Shown: piece by piece, positions 52,432 to 61,764 of the stretch
How positions within the stretch are numbered: position 1 is the first letter of the stretch
Layout of the letters: the number at the start of each line of letters is the position of its first letter
The notes under the pieces: generated by a model
Told to the model about the DNA's origin: nothing
The model's database searches: none
Seen by the model: the letters and a program-made list of their open reading frames with translations, nothing else
NCBI RefSeq assembly: GCF_025685655.1
Contig: NZ_JAGSYG010000007.1
Location: 62,001 to 126,000 of the forward strand
Direction of reading: 5' to 3'
Length of the DNA: 64,000 nt
Source of the DNA: Acidicapsa ligni
GTDB lineage: Bacteria; Acidobacteriota; Terriglobia; Terriglobales; Acidobacteriaceae
Position numbers and translations under genes: made by a program

Positions 52432-52880
52432 ACCGAACGAATCGGAGCTATGCAATGGATCTTCCTGGTCTCAGTGCGATGAACCAACCCTCATGCAGAA
52501 GATGTGACTTTGAGCGTGACCGTGCCGACCAGAAGACACGCGAATGCGGTTGCGATATGCGGCTCTTCGCCCGAGGTCTGGACGGGGAGAGTGAATCTGG
52601 ATTGCCGGTGGATAGCATCGGCGGGAAGCGGATGAGTTCATTGTTCAGTTGTGTGTCCCCAACCACGAATCCCGCTTTCACTCGGTCACTGCTTCGGGGG
52701 CAAACCGACGCCCAGCGGCACGGCGGGTTCTGCTTTTTCTGGACTCCTCCCCCAAGCTGGAATACGCCTGGGTCCCCGCTCCAGAAAATGCACCCTTGGC
52801 ACTTGGGAGTCGGCCCCACTCGCTTGGCTTCGCCGGGTGTGACCCGAGCAAGATCGGGAATTCAAAAACGGAGACACATC
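52432..52880. other. Long leader region before ssb
   Basis: 449 bases with no gene I can support. It is open in the ssb frame, which would add a 151-residue extension unlike any SSB (Cys- and Trp-rich), so I treat it as non-coding. It may hold an internal promoter for ssb and the downstream genes. The Pro/Trp-rich stretch at 52740-52830 contains several GC-rich short repeats but no strong hairpin. Confidence 0.35.
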
Positions 52881-53273
52881 ATGTACCAGAACAAAGCAAT
52901 CCTCATGGGCTTCCTCGGTAACGACGCAGAAGTTCGCACCGGCAAGAACAACCAGAAGTTCACCACGTTCTCCCTCGCCACTAAGACCTCCTACAAGAAC
53001 AAAGAGACCGGTGAGTACATCTCGCGTACCGAATGGCATCGCTGCATCGTCTTCGGCAAGTTCGGCGAGTTCGCGGCCACGCTCAAGAAGGGCGCACATA
53101 TCAATCTTGAGGGTGAGATTCAGCACACCGAGTACACGCCCAAGAAGGCGAAGAAGCCAGTACGCTCCGACAGCGTTCGGGTCACTTCCATCCTCAAACT
53201 CGACCGGGCGGAGAAGGCCGCCCCGGAAGACCTGGAGCATGAGCCGGAACCGTCCGAGGACATCCCCTTCTAG
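52881..53273 (+). CDS. ssb: Single-stranded DNA-binding protein
   Basis: 130 residues: MYQNKAILMGFLGNDAEVRT, FSLATKTSYKNKETGEYISR, TEWHRCIVFGKFGEFAATL and an acidic tail ending SEDIPF, the tip that binds partner proteins. It coats the transferred strand, or helps it replicate. GGAGAC precedes the ATG. An island copy is expected on conjugative elements. Confidence 0.93.
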   Translation: MYQNKAILMGFLGNDAEVRTGKNNQKFTTFSLATKTSYKNKETGEYISRTEWHRCIVFGKFGEFAATLKKGAHINLEGEIQHTEYTPKKAKKPVRSDSVRVTSILKLDRAEKAAPEDLEHEPEPSEDIPF

Positions 53274-53344
53274 GGGTTGTCCTCGCCGCGATGGAGGTCC
53301 AGCCAGTACCGGACTTCCGTCGCATTTCTTTCTGAGGTGTAACG

Positions 53345-54292
53345 ATGAATCAAACCGCAGCCGACTTTCTTACCCGTTGCTTTGCTCCTGACGAGACCAT
53401 TGCTCTCCTGCTCCGCAGCGAGAGTCCCACCCTTCCGACGCAGCGCATCGTTGCTCTTGAGAAGGCGCTTGCGCCGCGCTATCTCGCGTGGCTCGCGCAT
53501 GAGAACCGGAATGGCGCGAACGTCTATGCTGCTGCTAATCCGCTGCTCACCGGCAGTCGCAAACGCACCAAGGAAAGCATTGCATCGGTTCGCCATCTTT
53601 ATATCGACATCGACACGGATGGCGATACGCGACTTGCTGCGCTCCGCGCTTCCGATGCCGTACCGACTCCGAGCGCCATTCTCTCCACATCCCCCGGAAA
53701 GTATCAGGTACTTTGGCGTGTCGAAGGCTTCGACTTCGCTTCTCAGGAAAGCGCCCTCAAGCTGCTCGCCATAGCCTTCGGCGGCGATTCCGCTTGCACC
53801 GACTGCAACCGTGTTCTCCGGCTGCCCGGTTTCCTGAATCGTAAGTATGCCCTCGCGCACCGCGTCACGGTCGAATACCCCTGCGATTCCGTCTGGACTC
53901 CCGCCGACTTCCGGCTCGATAGCGGTGCAGTCGATGCCATGCTCTTCGACCATGCCATCCCACCCCGGAGGCAACCCGGTAAGCACAGCAATTCGGAGAC
54001 CGATTGGGCATGGGTCTCCCATGAGCTTGCTCACGGTAAAGATGCCGTGAAGCTGACGAGGGAGCTGGCTTCGCGCCGCTCCAACAAGCCCAATCCTCTC
54101 TACTACGCGCAGCGCACGGTGGACGTTGCTTCGGCTCGCCTTTGGCTGATCGAAGGCATCCGCATCGACGACGTAATCACCATGCTCGAATCCCGCCACC
54201 GCTTCGAGCTTCCCGCTGCACTTTGCTCTGCTCGTGCGCGGGAGATTGCGACCACGGCACAGCGCATGATTGCCCGCAGAAAGATTGCCTGA
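53345..54292 (+). CDS. RepB-like DNA primase
   Basis: 315 residues. RHLYIDIDTDGDTR holds the acidic metal-binding pair of the archaeo-eukaryotic primase fold. TSPGKYQVLWRVEGF and SACTDCNRVLRLPGFLNRKY are the RepB_primase family motifs (PF16793-type). The last 80 residues are helical. It probably primes the complementary strand of the transferred DNA. Confidence 0.78.
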   Translation: MNQTAADFLTRCFAPDETIALLLRSESPTLPTQRIVALEKALAPRYLAWLAHENRNGANVYAAANPLLTGSRKRTKESIASVRHLYIDIDTDGDTRLAALRASDAVPTPSAILSTSPGKYQVLWRVEGFDFASQESALKLLAIAFGGDSACTDCNRVLRLPGFLNRKYALAHRVTVEYPCDSVWTPADFRLDSGAVDAMLFDHAIPPRRQPGKHSNSETDWAWVSHELAHGKDAVKLTRELASRRSNKPNPLYYAQRTVDVASARLWLIEGIRIDDVITMLESRHRFELPAALCSARAREIATTAQRMIARRKIA

Positions 54293-54316
54293 TTCATCAC
54301 CAACAAGGAGACCCAA

Positions 54317-54643
54317 ATGCCCTTACTTGAAGTCGTCCAAACCCGCCACCTTAGCGCCTCGATTCGGCTGACAGATACGACCGCTATGCAGGTCGATCAG
54401 TACGCCGCCTACATCCATGCAACCGCAGATGGTGTGGTAGAGAAGGCGCTCGAATACGTCTTCTCGAAAGATCCCGGCTTCCGTGAGTTCCTGAAGACGC
54501 CAGAAGCGCAGCGCATCACGCCCACACTGCGCGTCCGTAGAGTGGCGGCCAATGATGCAGCGGAGCTGCCTGCGAAGAAGCCCGCAAGCGGTGTGCAGTC
54601 TCCGGCACAAACCCCGGCAGTTGTGGCGGGGTTGAAGGCATGA
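54317..54643 (+). CDS. DUF2274-like small protein
   Basis: 108 residues. RLTDTTAMQVDQYAAYIHAT and EYVFSKDPGFREFLKT follow the pattern of DUF2274, small proteins common in integrative elements next to tra genes. Possibly a ribbon-helix-helix fold. Function unknown. Confidence 0.6.
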   Translation: MPLLEVVQTRHLSASIRLTDTTAMQVDQYAAYIHATADGVVEKALEYVFSKDPGFREFLKTPEAQRITPTLRVRRVAANDAAELPAKKPASGVQSPAQTPAVVAGLKA

Positions 54644-54718
54644 TCCTCCATCGGAATCCGTGGCAGGACCACAACGGTGCTGCGCACCGGAAGAAGATTG
54701 ACACTCCATCCCTTGTAG

Positions 54719-54801
54719 GGAGCTGTTTAGCTCCTTGCGGGAGCTAATGGGTTCCGACAGAAACGACACAGGTTATGAAATCGCGGGAGCTTATAAGCTC
54801 C
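54719..54801. other. Candidate oriT: repeated GGAGCT inverted repeats
   Basis: GGAGCT occurs three times on the plus strand. Twice it is part of a dyad: GGAGCT-GTTT-AGCTCC (54719-54734) and the perfect palindrome GGAGCTTATAAGCTCC (54786-54801). One unpaired copy lies at 54740. The segment lies directly before the mobC-like gene and 2.3 kb before the relaxase, the usual place for an origin of transfer. An operator role for mobC is equally possible. Confidence 0.4.
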
Positions 54802-54832
54802 ACTCGATTTTGCCAGAAGGAGGTCGTCCAGC

Positions 54833-55228
54833 ATGGCAGTTCTGAATATAGAAACCACGCGGCGCAAAGGCACCGTGAAAGGCCGCGAGAGTCGCAATCA
54901 GACCCTCAACACCAAGCTCACGCCGACCGAGGCCGCCGCAGTCGAGGCGGCTTCGGAGGCCGATGGGAAAGCGGTTGGGGAGTGGCTGCGCGACCTGGCG
55001 TTGCGAGAGCTTGGCAGAGACAACCGGCAACTGCCGTCTCTTGCCCTCATGGGTGAGATCACCGCGATTCGCTTGCTGCTGATTAATACGCTGGAGCCGC
55101 TTTTGCGCGGCGACAAGATGACGCCGGAGCAGTTCAAGGAAATGCTCCGGTACGTGAAAACCAATAAGCGCAAGGCGGCGGCAGATATGCTCGCCAGCTA
55201 TGCAGAAGGGACAACAGAACAGCCATGA
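54833..55228 (+). CDS. MobC-like relaxosome accessory protein
   Basis: 131 residues. N-terminal basic part (RRKGTVKGRESRNQTLN), then KLTPTEAAAVEAASEADGKA and VGEWLRDLALRELG, a ribbon-helix-helix/MobC-like pattern. Such proteins bind next to nic and help the relaxase. Preceded by GGAGG at about eight bases. Overlaps virD4 by four bases. Confidence 0.68.
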   Translation: MAVLNIETTRRKGTVKGRESRNQTLNTKLTPTEAAAVEAASEADGKAVGEWLRDLALRELGRDNRQLPSLALMGEITAIRLLLINTLEPLLRGDKMTPEQFKEMLRYVKTNKRKAAADMLASYAEGTTEQP

Positions 55229-57141
55229 ACACAACCCAATGGGGACGCAAAGAGACCATCGTTCGCCCACCACATGCTCCGGTGTTTGCCTTCGCCGCCA
55301 CCCTCGCGGCACTGATTCTGACGTGCGTTTTCATCGGCCTGTACATCGGGTTTCTGATGTCGCCGTTGCAGCGTTGGTATCTGCCTCTCTACGTCCGGAC
55401 GGGCGTGATGGGCATCGTGCGTCAGGTGGACACGTACCAGCTCCTTAACGTCGCGGACGTGCATCTGCACGCCCGGCCCGCCACCGAAGCGGACGTGGAG
55501 AAAGGCTCTACGCCACAGCCCAATCGCCGGCCTTTGCCCCTTGCACTCTCGAATTCGGCGCGCACCTCCGGCCTCGTTTACCTGTATCCCGGCCCCAAAG
55601 CCAGCTACCGCAACGGGCCACTCCATGACTACCTGCGACGATTCTTCTATGACGGCCGCGGCATCGTCGGCGTGCTGCGCTGGCCGCTACTCGCTGGCCT
55701 CCTTTCCTTCCTCGGATTGCTTGTCTTCGCTACGCGCAAGGACGTTGAGCGGTTGAAAGAGATGAAATACGGCCGCCTGCTCAAAGGGCCGGTGCTGGTG
55801 TCTCCGAAGGACTTCAATCGTGCCGTCAAGGGCGATGGCGTCGGCTTCCAAACCGTCGAGTTCAAGCAGCTCATGCGGATACCGGAGCGGGCCGAAGGAC
55901 AGCATATTGAACTGATGGGCGACTCAGGAACCGGGAAGTCGAGGCTCATCATGCAGCTCCTCTTGCAAGTCCAGGAACGCGGCCATTCCGCTATCGTGTA
56001 TGACCCCGCGTGCGAGTATGTGCAGCGGTTCTACGACAAGGATCGCGGTGACATTGTTCTGAATCCGCTCGATGCCCGTTGCCCCTACTGGGGGCCGTCC
56101 GAGGAGTTGCGCCGCCGCGCCGAGGCCAAGGCCATCGCCGCATCGCTGTACCAGCCCACCACCGACAAGAAGGGTGAGTTCTTCACCGAGACGCCACAGA
56201 AAATCTTTGCCCACCTGCTGACCTTTGGCCCCACGCCGGAGGAGCTTGTCGAGTGGATGGCGAACCCCGACGAGATCGACCGCCGTGTGCAGAACACGGA
56301 GATGGCGATGATGATTGCCAAGGGGGCCCAGCAACAGCGCAACGGTGTTCTGGCCTCGCTCGGATTGATTGCCGACAGCCTGCGGATGCTGCCCCGGAAA
56401 GATAGAACCGCGCACCATTGGAACGCGACCCAATGGGCCGAGACGCGCAAAGGATGGATCTTCCTTACGTCGAAGCCCAGCGAACGCGAGGCTCTGCGTC
56501 CCTTGCATAGCCTGTGGATTGACCTGCTGGTGTTGCGTCTCCTGAACGAGCCGCGAGAGAGCCAGCATCCGGTGTGGTTTGTGTTGGACGAGCTAGCCAG
56601 CCTGCAACGCCTGCCGCAGCTCCATACTGCGTTGACAGAAAACAGGAAGGGGAAAAATCCTCTCGTGTTGGGTTTTCAGGGTAAGGCCCAGCTCGAATTC
56701 ATTTACGGGCACATGGCCGAGGTGATGCTTTCGCAGCCGAAGACGAAAATCTTCCTCCGCATCACGGAGCCCAAGGCCGCCGAGTGGGTGTCGAACGCCA
56801 TCGGCAAAGTCGAGATCGAGCGGCTGCGGGAGACCCACTCCACCGGCTTAAGGGCTGGGAACAACTTCAGCGTCGAGCGCCAGATCGAGCCGCTGGTGAT
56901 GGACTCCGAAATCTCCGGCCTGCCCGACCTGCACGCTTTCTTAAAACATGGGAACGAGGTCGCTCGCTTCTCATTCGCATACAACGATATTCCGGCCACC
57001 CAGCTTGCTTTTCTCCCGCGTCCTTTGGATGACGACGCCCTCGCCTTCGATACGAAGACGCTGGTGAAGAAGCCGCCGCAGCCAGATACAAGCGCAACCG
57101 ATGACGAGTCGATGCAGGCTGGATTTTCACTCGGAGACTGA
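55225..57141 (+). CDS. VirD4/TraD-type coupling protein
   Basis: 638 residues. Two N-terminal membrane segments (FAATLAALILTCVFIGLYIG and LLAGLLSFLGLLVFAT), Walker A ELMGDSGTGKSRLIMQLLL, Walker B FVLDELASLQRLPQL and a C-terminal TraD/TraG domain. It is a type IV coupling ATPase that passes the relaxase-DNA complex to the VirB channel. It ends three bases before the relaxase. Confidence 0.88.
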   Translation: MNTTQWGRKETIVRPPHAPVFAFAATLAALILTCVFIGLYIGFLMSPLQRWYLPLYVRTGVMGIVRQVDTYQLLNVADVHLHARPATEADVEKGSTPQPNRRPLPLALSNSARTSGLVYLYPGPKASYRNGPLHDYLRRFFYDGRGIVGVLRWPLLAGLLSFLGLLVFATRKDVERLKEMKYGRLLKGPVLVSPKDFNRAVKGDGVGFQTVEFKQLMRIPERAEGQHIELMGDSGTGKSRLIMQLLLQVQERGHSAIVYDPACEYVQRFYDKDRGDIVLNPLDARCPYWGPSEELRRRAEAKAIAASLYQPTTDKKGEFFTETPQKIFAHLLTFGPTPEELVEWMANPDEIDRRVQNTEMAMMIAKGAQQQRNGVLASLGLIADSLRMLPRKDRTAHHWNATQWAETRKGWIFLTSKPSEREALRPLHSLWIDLLVLRLLNEPRESQHPVWFVLDELASLQRLPQLHTALTENRKGKNPLVLGFQGKAQLEFIYGHMAEVMLSQPKTKIFLRITEPKAAEWVSNAIGKVEIERLRETHSTGLRAGNNFSVERQIEPLVMDSEISGLPDLHAFLKHGNEVARFSFAYNDIPATQLAFLPRPLDDDALAFDTKTLVKKPPQPDTSATDDESMQAGFSLGD

Positions 57142-57144
57142 GCC

Positions 57145-59841
57145 ATGCTGCGTATCTCGAAAGCACTTTCCGCGTCCCAAGCGCAGACCTACCATGCCAG
57201 CGAGTTTACCTCGCCCGATCAGAGCTATTGGAGCCGTAGGCAGGAAGTTCCGGGGGAGTGGCAAGGCCAGCTTGCGGAGCGGTTCGATCTCTCCGGCCCC
57301 GTCGGTGCGGAAGAGTTCGCCCGGCTCTCCGAGGGGCAGCATCCGCTTACCGGCGACCAGCTCGTGCAGCACCGGCAGGCTTACGAGTACCAGAGCGCGG
57401 ACGGGAAAACGATCAAGTCCGTCGAGCACCGCGCCGGTTGGGATGCGACGTTCTCTGCGCCGAAATCCATCTCGCTGACCGCTCTTGTGGGCGGTGACGA
57501 CCGCATACGGGAGGCGCACCGTCAGGCCGTGACCACGGCTTTGACGGAGTTGGAACGGTATACGCAGGCGCGCATCGGCGGCAACAATCCGGCAGAGACG
57601 ACCGGGCAATTCGTCGCGGCGAAGTTCGAGCATGACACCGCCCGTCCCGTCGATGGCTACGCCGCGCCGCAGCTCCACACCCACGCCGTCATCTTCAATG
57701 TCACCGAGCGCGGGGACGGACAGACCCGCGCATTGCAGGAGCGCAGCCTGTTCGACTCCCAGCAGTTTGCGACCGCCGTGTATCAATCCGAGCTGACCTA
57801 TCGGCTCCGCAATCTCGGTTACGAGATTGAGGCTGGTCGCAGCGGAGCGCCGGAGATTAGGGGATATACCCAGGAGTACCTTGACGCCTCCAGCCAGCGC
57901 AGCCAGCAGATACGCGACCGCATGGAGCAGAGCGGCTTTCGCGGCCATGAAGCCGCCGAGATTGCCGCCCATTCCACCCGCGACAAGAAGCTGATTCAAT
58001 CGCCTGCCGAGGTGCTGGCCGCGCATCGCCAGCTTGCCGCCGAGTTCGGCAACCAGGCGGATCGCATCGTTGCCGAGGCGCGGGAGCGGAGCCAGGGACA
58101 GGCCGCAGAGCGAGTTCCTGAGAGAACGCAGCAGGCCGCGCGGGAGGCCGTCACTTTCGCCCGCGACCGCAGCTTCGAGCGCGAGGCCGTCACCGACGAA
58201 CGCGACCTCTTCCGCGATGCCTTGCGGCGCGGCATGAGTGAAACCACCTACGCGGAGGTACGCGCCAGCTTCGCGGCGCGGGTCGCCTCCGGCGAGTTTC
58301 AAGTCATGCCGGGGCAGAAGCACGATACGGGCCGCCAGTTTACGACCGCAGAAACCATCCACGCCGAACGCGAAGTAATGGGGCACATGGCGCAGGGACA
58401 GAATCGGGCCGCGCCGATCATGCCCATTCAGGATGCCGTGGCCCTCACACAAACACGCCAGCAGCTCAATTCCGCGCAACGCGCAGCCATCGAACAAATT
58501 CTCACCTCCCGCGATACCGTGCAGGGATTGCAGGGGCGGGCGGGCGTCGGGAAGTCCACGGCCTTAACGAGTGTCCGCGAGGGCGCGGAACAACACGGCT
58601 ATGCGGTCGAAGGCTTCGCGCCGACCTCCCGCGCCGCACATCAGCTCCGCGACGCTGGCATCTCCGCCGACACCTTACAGGGTTTCCTTGCCCGCCCCGT
58701 CCAGCCGGACGGCAGGCGTCACCTCTATATGCTCGATGAGTCGAGCCTTGCCAGCACGAAACAGATGCGGGACTTCCTCCACAAGATCACCCCCGAGGAC
58801 CGCGTGTTGCTCATCGGCGATACCCGCCAGCATCAGGGCGTCGAGGCCGGGAAGCCCTTCGAGCAGTTGGTGCAGGCCGGGATGAAGACCGCCGAGCTTG
58901 ACCAGATCGTGCGCCAGAAGGATGCCGAACTGCGGCGGGCGGTTGAACATCTGTCCCGTGGCGAAGTCGCCGAGGGCGTCGCGCTGTTGGAGCAACAGGG
59001 CCGGGTGACGGAGATTGCCGACCCGCAAAAGCGTATCGCCGCGATTGCCCGCAGTTACGCCGACAACCCGGACAACACCCTCGTCGTCTCGCCCGACAAT
59101 GCTTCGCGCCGCGCCATCAATCAGGCCGTCCGCGCCGAGTTGCAGGCCCTCGGTGTGGTCGAGACGGAGGACCACGCCTTCCGCGTGCTCGCTACGCGCT
59201 CCGACATGACCGGCGCGGATCGCACCTGGGCAGCCCGTTATAACGTGGGCGATGTGTTGCGCTACCAGCGCGGCAGCAAAGACCTCGGCATCGAGAGACA
59301 GAGCTACGCGCAGGTGGTCGCCGTCGAACCCAAAGAGAACCTACTGACCGTGGAGAAACCCGATGGCGAACGCGTCACCTACAATCCCGCCCGGCTTCAC
59401 GGCATCAGCGCCTACCGCGAGATCGAGCGGGAGTTTGCCGTAGGTGATCGACTACAGTTCACTGCATCGCAGCGAGAGCTTGGCGTCGCCAACCGCGACC
59501 TCGGCACCATCGAGTACATCGGCCAGGATGGGCAGCTTGCTGTCCACATCGGTAACGGCAAGACGATTACATTTAACGCCCACGAGATGCAGCACTTCGA
59601 CCACGGCTATGCTGTCACCAGTCACAGTTCCCAAGGACTTACAGCGGATCGCGTCCTTGTAAACATCGACACTAGGACACATCCTGACTTAATCAACAGT
59701 CGCTTCGCCTATGTCTCTATTTCTCGTGCATCTCAGGACACGCAAATCTTTACTAATATCGCATCCTCTCTGGCCGAGAATCTCAGTCACTCTGTCAATA
59801 AGACTTCGGCAGTCACAATCGAGCCGACACTTGGGCTGTGA
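57145..59841 (+). CDS. MOBF relaxase-helicase (TraI/TrwC family)
   Basis: 898 residues. The N-terminal 300 form a TrwC relaxase: tyrosines in AQTYHASEF and QSYWSRR, the conserved WDATFSAPKSISL, and the metal-binding histidines in PQLHTHAVIFN. The rest is an SF1 helicase: Walker A GLQGRAGVGKST, YMLDESSLAS, LIGDTRQHQGV and HGYAVTSHSSQGLTADRVL. Nicks at oriT and unwinds the strand to be transferred. Length and order fit R388 TrwC. Confidence 0.92.
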   Translation: MLRISKALSASQAQTYHASEFTSPDQSYWSRRQEVPGEWQGQLAERFDLSGPVGAEEFARLSEGQHPLTGDQLVQHRQAYEYQSADGKTIKSVEHRAGWDATFSAPKSISLTALVGGDDRIREAHRQAVTTALTELERYTQARIGGNNPAETTGQFVAAKFEHDTARPVDGYAAPQLHTHAVIFNVTERGDGQTRALQERSLFDSQQFATAVYQSELTYRLRNLGYEIEAGRSGAPEIRGYTQEYLDASSQRSQQIRDRMEQSGFRGHEAAEIAAHSTRDKKLIQSPAEVLAAHRQLAAEFGNQADRIVAEARERSQGQAAERVPERTQQAAREAVTFARDRSFEREAVTDERDLFRDALRRGMSETTYAEVRASFAARVASGEFQVMPGQKHDTGRQFTTAETIHAEREVMGHMAQGQNRAAPIMPIQDAVALTQTRQQLNSAQRAAIEQILTSRDTVQGLQGRAGVGKSTALTSVREGAEQHGYAVEGFAPTSRAAHQLRDAGISADTLQGFLARPVQPDGRRHLYMLDESSLASTKQMRDFLHKITPEDRVLLIGDTRQHQGVEAGKPFEQLVQAGMKTAELDQIVRQKDAELRRAVEHLSRGEVAEGVALLEQQGRVTEIADPQKRIAAIARSYADNPDNTLVVSPDNASRRAINQAVRAELQALGVVETEDHAFRVLATRSDMTGADRTWAARYNVGDVLRYQRGSKDLGIERQSYAQVVAVEPKENLLTVEKPDGERVTYNPARLHGISAYREIEREFAVGDRLQFTASQRELGVANRDLGTIEYIGQDGQLAVHIGNGKTITFNAHEMQHFDHGYAVTSHSSQGLTADRVLVNIDTRTHPDLINSRFAYVSISRASQDTQIFTNIASSLAENLSHSVNKTSAVTIEPTLGL

Positions 59842-59974
59842 TAACGCTAGGCTCGCAACAGAGCTTCGTCTTTATGAAGTTGCGTAAATTTCTGATCCGA
59901 AGTTCGGTAATAGGCACAGTGTTGCCAATCGTTCCGCCGTCTTCTGTCACTGGATAATATGGGCTTATGATTCG

Positions 59975-61147
59975 CTAGAGAGTTTCAGGTTCGAGATCCA
60001 GCTCGTGTTGCTGCGTAGCGCGCGGAGCTGCTAGGACTAAACGATCCAAAATCCCGACGAGCGGGTTTGAAACCACATTCCGGATGATTCCGGAGGCTTT
60101 TATCTCTGTAGAACAGCTTGAGCATGGTCTGATCGCCTGAGGGGTATGAGCGCCGAGGCCACGGTCAAATTGATCGCTTCCACATGCCGGACAGCTTAGC
60201 GATTTGACTCGATCTTTGAGAGAAGGAAGGGCTGTCTGTGCCATCAGAACGCGTACCATTACAGGATCCAAGGTGACGCCGTCGATTATCACCTCGGAGT
60301 ATGTTTCATCGATTGTTGCCGAGGCACCCAACTCAGAGAATGCATGAACATGGATTCCGTCTTCCTCGGTCGCTTCGCCCGTCCAAAGAAACGACGGATT
60401 GGTGCCCCAAATTTGGAGACCTCCCGGATAATCTTCCTGACGAATGTTCAGAGGGCGGTTTGGCGATATGGGCGGCTTTGACGAAACCTGACATGCTTCG
60501 CGTATCCCGCAAATCGGATTTCCGACCCCTTTTTGGAAGTCCTGGAAGTGCTGTCCGCAGTTTGAACAAAGATGTCGGCGATGCGGATGAACGCTAAAGA
60601 AGTCTTTGTCGAGGTGTAAATGGCCGCAGTAAGTGCAGGCAATCCGGGACATTTGATATTGGAAAACAGAAGAGACCATGTAATAGATCGCCTCAAGCTC
60701 CGAGATCACGATTCCCGGTTCCTCCAGATGCTTGCCGATGACGCGAAGGCGACGGTAGCTTTGATCGATACTCTTCGACCCGCCTTTAGCTGGGCGAGCG
60801 TGAACGTGAATACCGCGGTCGATACCAAATTCGGTGGTGTCATATACAGGCGGCACGGCACCCCATAGTGCGATTCCACCCGGGTAAAGGTCGAGGTCCA
60901 AGGTAAAGATTTCGCCATCATCTGTCGTGACGGTTTGGTGACGCTTGCACTGTTCCGCAGGGACGCCATATTTCGCGGTTGCGTCTGCCTTGTGCGTTAG
61001 ACACCAATATCGCGTTCCTCCGTCCCGTCGTCGTCCGACAGAAACGATATTGCAAGTGGTAGGGTCTGTGATCGTCGGAACAACAGACGTGTCAGTTTGG
61101 AAAAGCGACTTCTGCCGAGAACCCTGGATCAGCGAATAGTCATTCAT
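59975..61147 (-). CDS. Internally duplicated zinc-ribbon protein, unrecognised family
   Basis: 390 residues from ATG 61147, which follows AGGAG at eight bases. Two homologous halves: residues about 88-205 and 240-350 each have DxYPGG-xxxWG, a GIHVHA motif, a helix and then a zinc ribbon (CTYCGHLHLD with CSNCGQH; CPACGSDQFD with CSSCSTE). The first 75 residues have another Cys/His set. No enzyme signature is visible. It is the last gene of the operon with the toxin, ImmA and Nmad2-like genes, 42 bases after the latter. Possible role in binding RNA, DNA or a modified base is speculative. Confidence 0.65.
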   Translation of the reverse strand: MNDYSLIQGSRQKSLFQTDTSVVPTITDPTTCNIVSVGRRRDGGTRYWCLTHKADATAKYGVPAEQCKRHQTVTTDDGEIFTLDLDLYPGGIALWGAVPPVYDTTEFGIDRGIHVHARPAKGGSKSIDQSYRRLRVIGKHLEEPGIVISELEAIYYMVSSVFQYQMSRIACTYCGHLHLDKDFFSVHPHRRHLCSNCGQHFQDFQKGVGNPICGIREACQVSSKPPISPNRPLNIRQEDYPGGLQIWGTNPSFLWTGEATEEDGIHVHAFSELGASATIDETYSEVIIDGVTLDPVMVRVLMAQTALPSLKDRVKSLSCPACGSDQFDRGLGAHTPQAIRPCSSCSTEIKASGIIRNVVSNPLVGILDRLVLAAPRATQQHELDLEPETL

Positions 61148-61189
61148 CGTTCCTTCTCCTAATGACAAGAAAACGCGTACGGAGTGATC

Positions 61190-61762
61190 CTAGTTGGGAG
61201 TTCCTTTGATAGTCTTCAGCCACTCTCTCAGGCGATAGATCTGATCTTCCTGGAGACGCGATCCCCACCGTCCGACCACTTCAACCGGCGAAGATCCCTT
61301 TTTCTGCATGATCTCTTGAAGAACATCAAGGGTTTCGTTCCTGCCTCTGAGAATTTCGTCCGGTTGATCGAGTGCCAAGAGATTCCGCCCGACAACGTAG
61401 TTCACGATTCGTCTATCGAAGGAATTGTGATCGTCCAAAGAATGCTGCGATCCTTTGTCATCCACGATGATGTTCCCTGTGAGTTGTCCATCATCGCGTT
61501 GCCGGAGCCGGAGTTCTGGAAATTGCTTGTATGCATCGAGGGCGGGAATCTTCGCATCGATCTCGAAGCCCCCCATAACGAATTGATTCGCCTGGGGAAT
61601 CTTGCCGGAGATCACGAAAATGTGATCGCCTTCCTTCAGTTGCCTTCTCACATCGGGCCGACAGGCGCCCAGAGTCGGGTTAGCGCCCAAATATGGGTCT
61701 TTGACGTGTTTCCCAAGCTGGGGATCATATCCGGAACGGGTGATGAAGATTTTACCGATCAT
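61190..61762 (-). CDS. Nmad2-like (nucleotide-modification-associated) protein
   Basis: 190 residues. The core NPTLGACRPDVRRQLKEGDH followed by IFVISGK has the layout of nucleotide-modification-associated domain 2 (TLA-C-KP-IRR----GD-I). A later stretch, MGGFEIDAKIPALDAY, also fits. The match is by eye and moderate. The 3' half is helical. The start has GGAGG ten bases upstream, inside the last codons of the XRE-ImmA gene, with a two-base gap between genes. It lies between that gene and the zinc-ribbon gene. Alternative: an unrelated PUA/ASCH-like RNA-binding fold. Confidence 0.5.
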   Translation of the reverse strand: MIGKIFITRSGYDPQLGKHVKDPYLGANPTLGACRPDVRRQLKEGDHIFVISGKIPQANQFVMGGFEIDAKIPALDAYKQFPELRLRQRDDGQLTGNIIVDDKGSQHSLDDHNSFDRRIVNYVVGRNLLALDQPDEILRGRNETLDVLQEIMQKKGSSPVEVVGRWGSRLQEDQIYRLREWLKTIKGTPN

Positions 61763-61764
61763 TG

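Noticed and set aside
52428..52880. In-frame 151-residue N-terminal extension of SSB
   Set aside because: SSB proteins begin at MYQNKAILMG-type sequence, and ATG 52881 has a ribosome site; the extension has odd Cys/Trp content.
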